Shown: one piece after another, positions 61,499 through 64,000 of the stretch
Position numbering within the stretch: position 1 is the stretch's first letter
Layout of the letters: each line of letters begins with the position of its first letter
Assembly: GCA_965602035.1 (NCBI GenBank)
Contig: OZ271919.1
Coordinates: 3,217,117 to 3,281,116 of the forward strand
Reading direction: 5' to 3'
Origin: Natronospirillum sp965602035
GTDB taxonomy: Bacteria > Pseudomonadota > Gammaproteobacteria > Pseudomonadales > Natronospirillaceae
DNA length: 64,000 nucleotides
Notes under the pieces: generated by a model
The model's input: the letters and a program-made list of their open reading frames with translations, nothing else
What the model was told of the DNA's origin: nothing
The model's database searches: none
Made by a program: the position numbers and the translations under genes

Positions 61499-64000
61499 AT
61501 GAGCGTAGCAACCATAGTCTCCCTTGAAGGTACCGCCTGGATTCGTGATCCCGATGGCACAATGCGGGAAGCCGAAGTAGGTGACGTGCTGGAGGCAGGG
61601 CAGGTTCTGATCTCGGCCGAAGGTGCATTGGTTGAACTCGACTTCGGCAACAATCAGATCGGCTTCATGGCGGGCAATCAGTCGGTACTGATGACCGACG
61701 AAATGGGGCTGGGCGGTTTCATGTCGCCGGAAGAGGCCGCCATTTATGAGGAGACCCTGGCGAGTGTGCTCAACGCGCTCGAGAACGAAGGGGATGTCCT
61801 CGAAAACGTTGATAGCACCGCGGCTGGCTCTGGCGGTGAGGGCGGCGGAGACGGTAGTGAGGCCCCCGGCACTGCAGGGCAAAGCACCGGCGCCCGTTTC
61901 AGCCGTATTCAGCGTGTTGCGGAAGAGTCCGAAACGTTTTCTTTTGACGACCTGGCGAATGGTGGCGATGACACCGGTCAGGTTGAAAGCCTGCTGAATC
62001 GCGGGGGTGATGTGCTGGAGGATGCATTGTTCAGCACATCTTCCGGAGCTGACGCCAATGCCCTGCCGTTCAGTGTAAACCCGATCAATGGTACAGGGCC
62101 TATCACCGGGACCGCTCCGCAGGGCACCCGTATTACCGTAACGTTTCCCAACGGCGAGCAGTTAAGCACGGGTGCGAACGACGATCACCAATGGCAGGTA
62201 GACAACCCGGGCCTCGGCGATCTGCATGGTGAAGATATCACCGTTGTCGCAACTGATCCCGATGGCAACGTAATCGGGGAGGACAATGTTCCGGTTGATG
62301 CTGAAGCGCCGGATGCGCCGGTAGTCAACCCGGTATCGGTCAATGGCAACATCAGCGGTACGGCGGAGCCTGGCTCGAGTATCCAGATAACACTGCCCAA
62401 CGGTGAGGTGGTTGCGGCCAGTGCCGACAGCGATGGGGACTGGTCGGTCAGAAGTCCGGGCCTGCAACGATTTGGCGATTCAGAGCTCCAGGTCACGGCG
62501 CAGGATGCAGCCGGCAATGTCAGTGCAGTGACCACCGTGCCTATCTATGCCGGTCCACCGGCAGATGTGACCCTGACTGGTCCCGAAGGCGGTGTTTCCA
62601 ATACGGGAGAAATTGAAGTATCGGGTGTGCTGCCGGCAGCCACCTGGGAGTACTCCATTGACGGCGGAGGTACCTGGACAACCGGAACTGGTAGCAGCTT
62701 CCAGATTCCGGAAGGCGGCTATGACGCCGGCGATATTCAGGTTCGCCAGATTGATCCGGTAGGCAACGTCAGCCACCCGGCCCAACTGGGGGCGTTGACG
62801 GTGGATACAACAGCACCGGATGCACCTTTGGTTGAATCAACGACCAACCAGTTCGAGGGCGATGGCAACCCGACCGGTACTGAAGTTACCGGCACAGCAG
62901 AACCCGGCTCCACCGTGGAGCTGCGTGATGCCGACGGTAACGTCGTCGGCTCGGCCGATGCCGACGGCAACGGCGAGTTCACAATCGTTACCGAGCAGCC
63001 GCTGGCGGATGGTGAGAACTATCAGGCGGTAGCGATTGATGGCGCTGGTAATGAAAGCTCAGTGAATTCCTTTGCGCTGGATGCGACCGCGGGCGATCTG
63101 ACCGTCGACACCGTCACCGTGGATGACGCGGCACAAACCGTGGCCCTCAGCGGTAGCAGCACCGACGTGGGTGACGGTGAGACCGTCAACCTGACGATCA
63201 CCGACCAGAACGGAAACACCGTGACCGCCACGGCCACCGTGGATGCCAACGGCGAGTACAGCGTGACCGGCGTGGACGTGAGCACCCTGACCGACGGTCC
63301 GCTGACCATCGATGCGGCTGCCACCGACAACAACGGCGACGCCGTCACGGCCCAGGACAACAGCGCCGCGCTGGATGCGACCGCGGGCGATCTGACCGTC
63401 GACACCGTCACCGTGGATGACGCGGCACAAACCGTGGCCCTCAGCGGTAGCAGCACCGACGTGGGTGACGGTGAGACCGTCAACCTGACGATCACCGACC
63501 AGAACGGAAACACCGTGACCGCCACGGCCACCGTGGATGCCAACGGCGAGTACAGCGTGACCGGCGTGGACGTGAGCACCCTGACCGACGGTCCGCTGAC
63601 CATCGATGCGGCTGCCACCGACAACAACGGCGACGCCGTCACGGCCCAGGACAACAGCGCCGCGCTGGATGCGACCGCGGGCGATCTGACCGTCGACACC
63701 GTCACCGTGGATGACGCGGCACAAACCGTGGCCCTCAGCGGTAGCAGCACCGACGTGGGTGACGGTGAGACCGTCAACCTGACGATCACCGACCAGAACG
63801 GAAACACCGTGACCGCCACGGCCACCGTGGATGCCAACGGCGAGTACAGCGTGACCGGCGTGGACGTGAGCACCCTGACCGACGGTCCGCTGACCATCGA
63901 TGCGGCTGCCACCGACAACAACGGCGACGCCGTCACGGCCCAGGACAACAGCGCCGCGCTGGATGCGACCGCGGGCGATCTGACCGTCGACACCGTCACC
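61499..64000 (+). CDS. Giant LapA-type RTX/Ig-like adhesin, partial (5' end)
   Basis: 834 codons to the window edge, open at the 3' end. The N-terminus (MSVATIVSLEGTAWIRDPDG to about 75) is the retention module of LapA-type adhesins. STAAGSGG puts a TAAG di-alanine site at residues 107-110, the same positions known for the LapG cleavage site in Pseudomonas fluorescens LapA. Several distinct Ig-like domains follow (about 170-520), then three complete and one partial identical 98-residue repeats (ALDATAGDLTVDTVTVDD..). No signal peptide, as expected for a C-terminally signalled type I substrate; that signal lies outside the window. RBS is weak. Confidence 0.85.
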   Translation, partial: MSVATIVSLEGTAWIRDPDGTMREAEVGDVLEAGQVLISAEGALVELDFGNNQIGFMAGNQSVLMTDEMGLGGFMSPEEAAIYEETLASVLNALENEGDVLENVDSTAAGSGGEGGGDGSEAPGTAGQSTGARFSRIQRVAEESETFSFDDLANGGDDTGQVESLLNRGGDVLEDALFSTSSGADANALPFSVNPINGTGPITGTAPQGTRITVTFPNGEQLSTGANDDHQWQVDNPGLGDLHGEDITVVATDPDGNVIGEDNVPVDAEAPDAPVVNPVSVNGNISGTAEPGSSIQITLPNGEVVAASADSDGDWSVRSPGLQRFGDSELQVTAQDAAGNVSAVTTVPIYAGPPADVTLTGPEGGVSNTGEIEVSGVLPAATWEYSIDGGGTWTTGTGSSFQIPEGGYDAGDIQVRQIDPVGNVSHPAQLGALTVDTTAPDAPLVESTTNQFEGDGNPTGTEVTGTAEPGSTVELRDADGNVVGSADADGNGEFTIVTEQPLADGENYQAVAIDGAGNESSVNSFALDATAGDLTVDTVTVDDAAQTVALSGSSTDVGDGETVNLTITDQNGNTVTATATVDANGEYSVTGVDVSTLTDGPLTIDAAATDNNGDAVTAQDNSAALDATAGDLTVDTVTVDDAAQTVALSGSSTDVGDGETVNLTITDQNGNTVTATATVDANGEYSVTGVDVSTLTDGPLTIDAAATDNNGDAVTAQDNSAALDATAGDLTVDTVTVDDAAQTVALSGSSTDVGDGETVNLTITDQNGNTVTATATVDANGEYSVTGVDVSTLTDGPLTIDAAATDNNGDAVTAQDNSAALDATAGDLTVDTVT
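63074..64000 (+). repeat. 294-bp tandem repeat in the adhesin gene
   Basis: Units begin at 63074, 63368, 63662 and 63956 (partial), period 294 nt = 98 codons, and appear identical base for base. Each encodes one Ig-like beta-sandwich (LTVDTVTVDDAAQTVALSGS and following). The reverse strand stays open across the units, which produces long spurious frames. Confidence 0.92.

Noticed and set aside
63022..63999. Long minus-strand frames across the adhesin repeats (two of them, 325 and 221 codons)
   Set aside because: They owe their openness to the high-GC codon bias and the 294-bp identical repeats; the plus-strand adhesin frame is continuous and Ig-like, and the minus frames resemble no protein.
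63074..64000. Regular repeats as a CRISPR array or mobile element
   Set aside because: The 294-nt period is in frame, contiguous without spacers, and encodes one Ig-like domain per unit.

Overview
The window carries a stretch of chromosome from a gammaproteobacterium that is probably marine or halophilic. The evidence is gene order and content: a BamC tail, an MBL-fold hydrolase and purC in a row; rnt, motY and argG together; rhlB, pdxB, tusA and a Mip-type FKBP; compatible-solute genes; a cyanate operon with its sigma-54 activator; and a LapA-type adhesin locus. There is no rRNA, so placement near the Oceanospirillales/Saccharospirillaceae-like groups is inference from synteny and physiology. 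I see no rRNA, tRNA, insertion sequence, prophage or CRISPR array. Coding density is high and most genes are transcribed in short operons.

Layout. 1-3859: end of bamC, MBL hydrolase, purC, a TIGR04219-like outer-membrane protein and the NAD(P)HX repair enzyme. 3848-8602: an unknown lipoprotein, a multi-pass membrane protein, an FKBP isomerase with terminator, a small-membrane-protein pair (including a 40-codon gene) and tusA. 8673-13043: rhlB, pdxB, alaA and a coiled-coil membrane protein. 13385-15472: a sugar-phosphoglycerate phosphatase and synthase for glucosylglycerate (or mannosylglycerate), preceded by a near-consensus NtrC site. 15672-21642: cynABDS and divergent cynF, with a readable sigma-54 promoter and three copies of a palindromic operator between them. 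21674-30134: a penicillin-acylase-family enzyme, a GAF/PAS protein, MarC, and an RND efflux pair.

30131-45530 is a galactoside utilisation island: alpha-galactosidase (GH36), galK, galT, a LacI-family regulator, galE, an ABC sugar importer (binding protein and two permeases, no ATPase), galM, lacZ (GH2) and an aldo/keto reductase. Copies of a GAAAACGTTTTC-like operator lie in front of each transcription unit except galE and define a local regulon.

45560-54970: three envelope lipoproteins (LPP20-like, LpoB-like, COG3014-like), an unrecognised two-gene operon with an HEIGH metallopeptidase motif, a small heat-shock protein with an apparent ROSE-like RNA thermometer, speE, rnt, motY and argG.

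55248-64000: a type I secretion and adhesin locus. A TolC-type outer-membrane protein with a C-terminal OmpA peptidoglycan-binding domain, a LapB-like ABC transporter, a LapC-like adaptor, a LuxR-type regulator, and the first 834 codons of a giant adhesin with a LapA-like retention module, a TAAG site at residues 107-110, and 294-bp tandem repeats that run off the window edge.

The most noteworthy regulatory readings are the cynF/cynA control region, the NtrC site upstream of the glucosylglycerate genes, the galactoside operators and the hsp20 thermometer. The most noteworthy protein-level oddities are the TolC-OmpA fusion and the minimal gluzincin operon. Nothing here proves a wholly new system; the gluzincin pair at 49134-50233 is the best candidate for an undescribed one.
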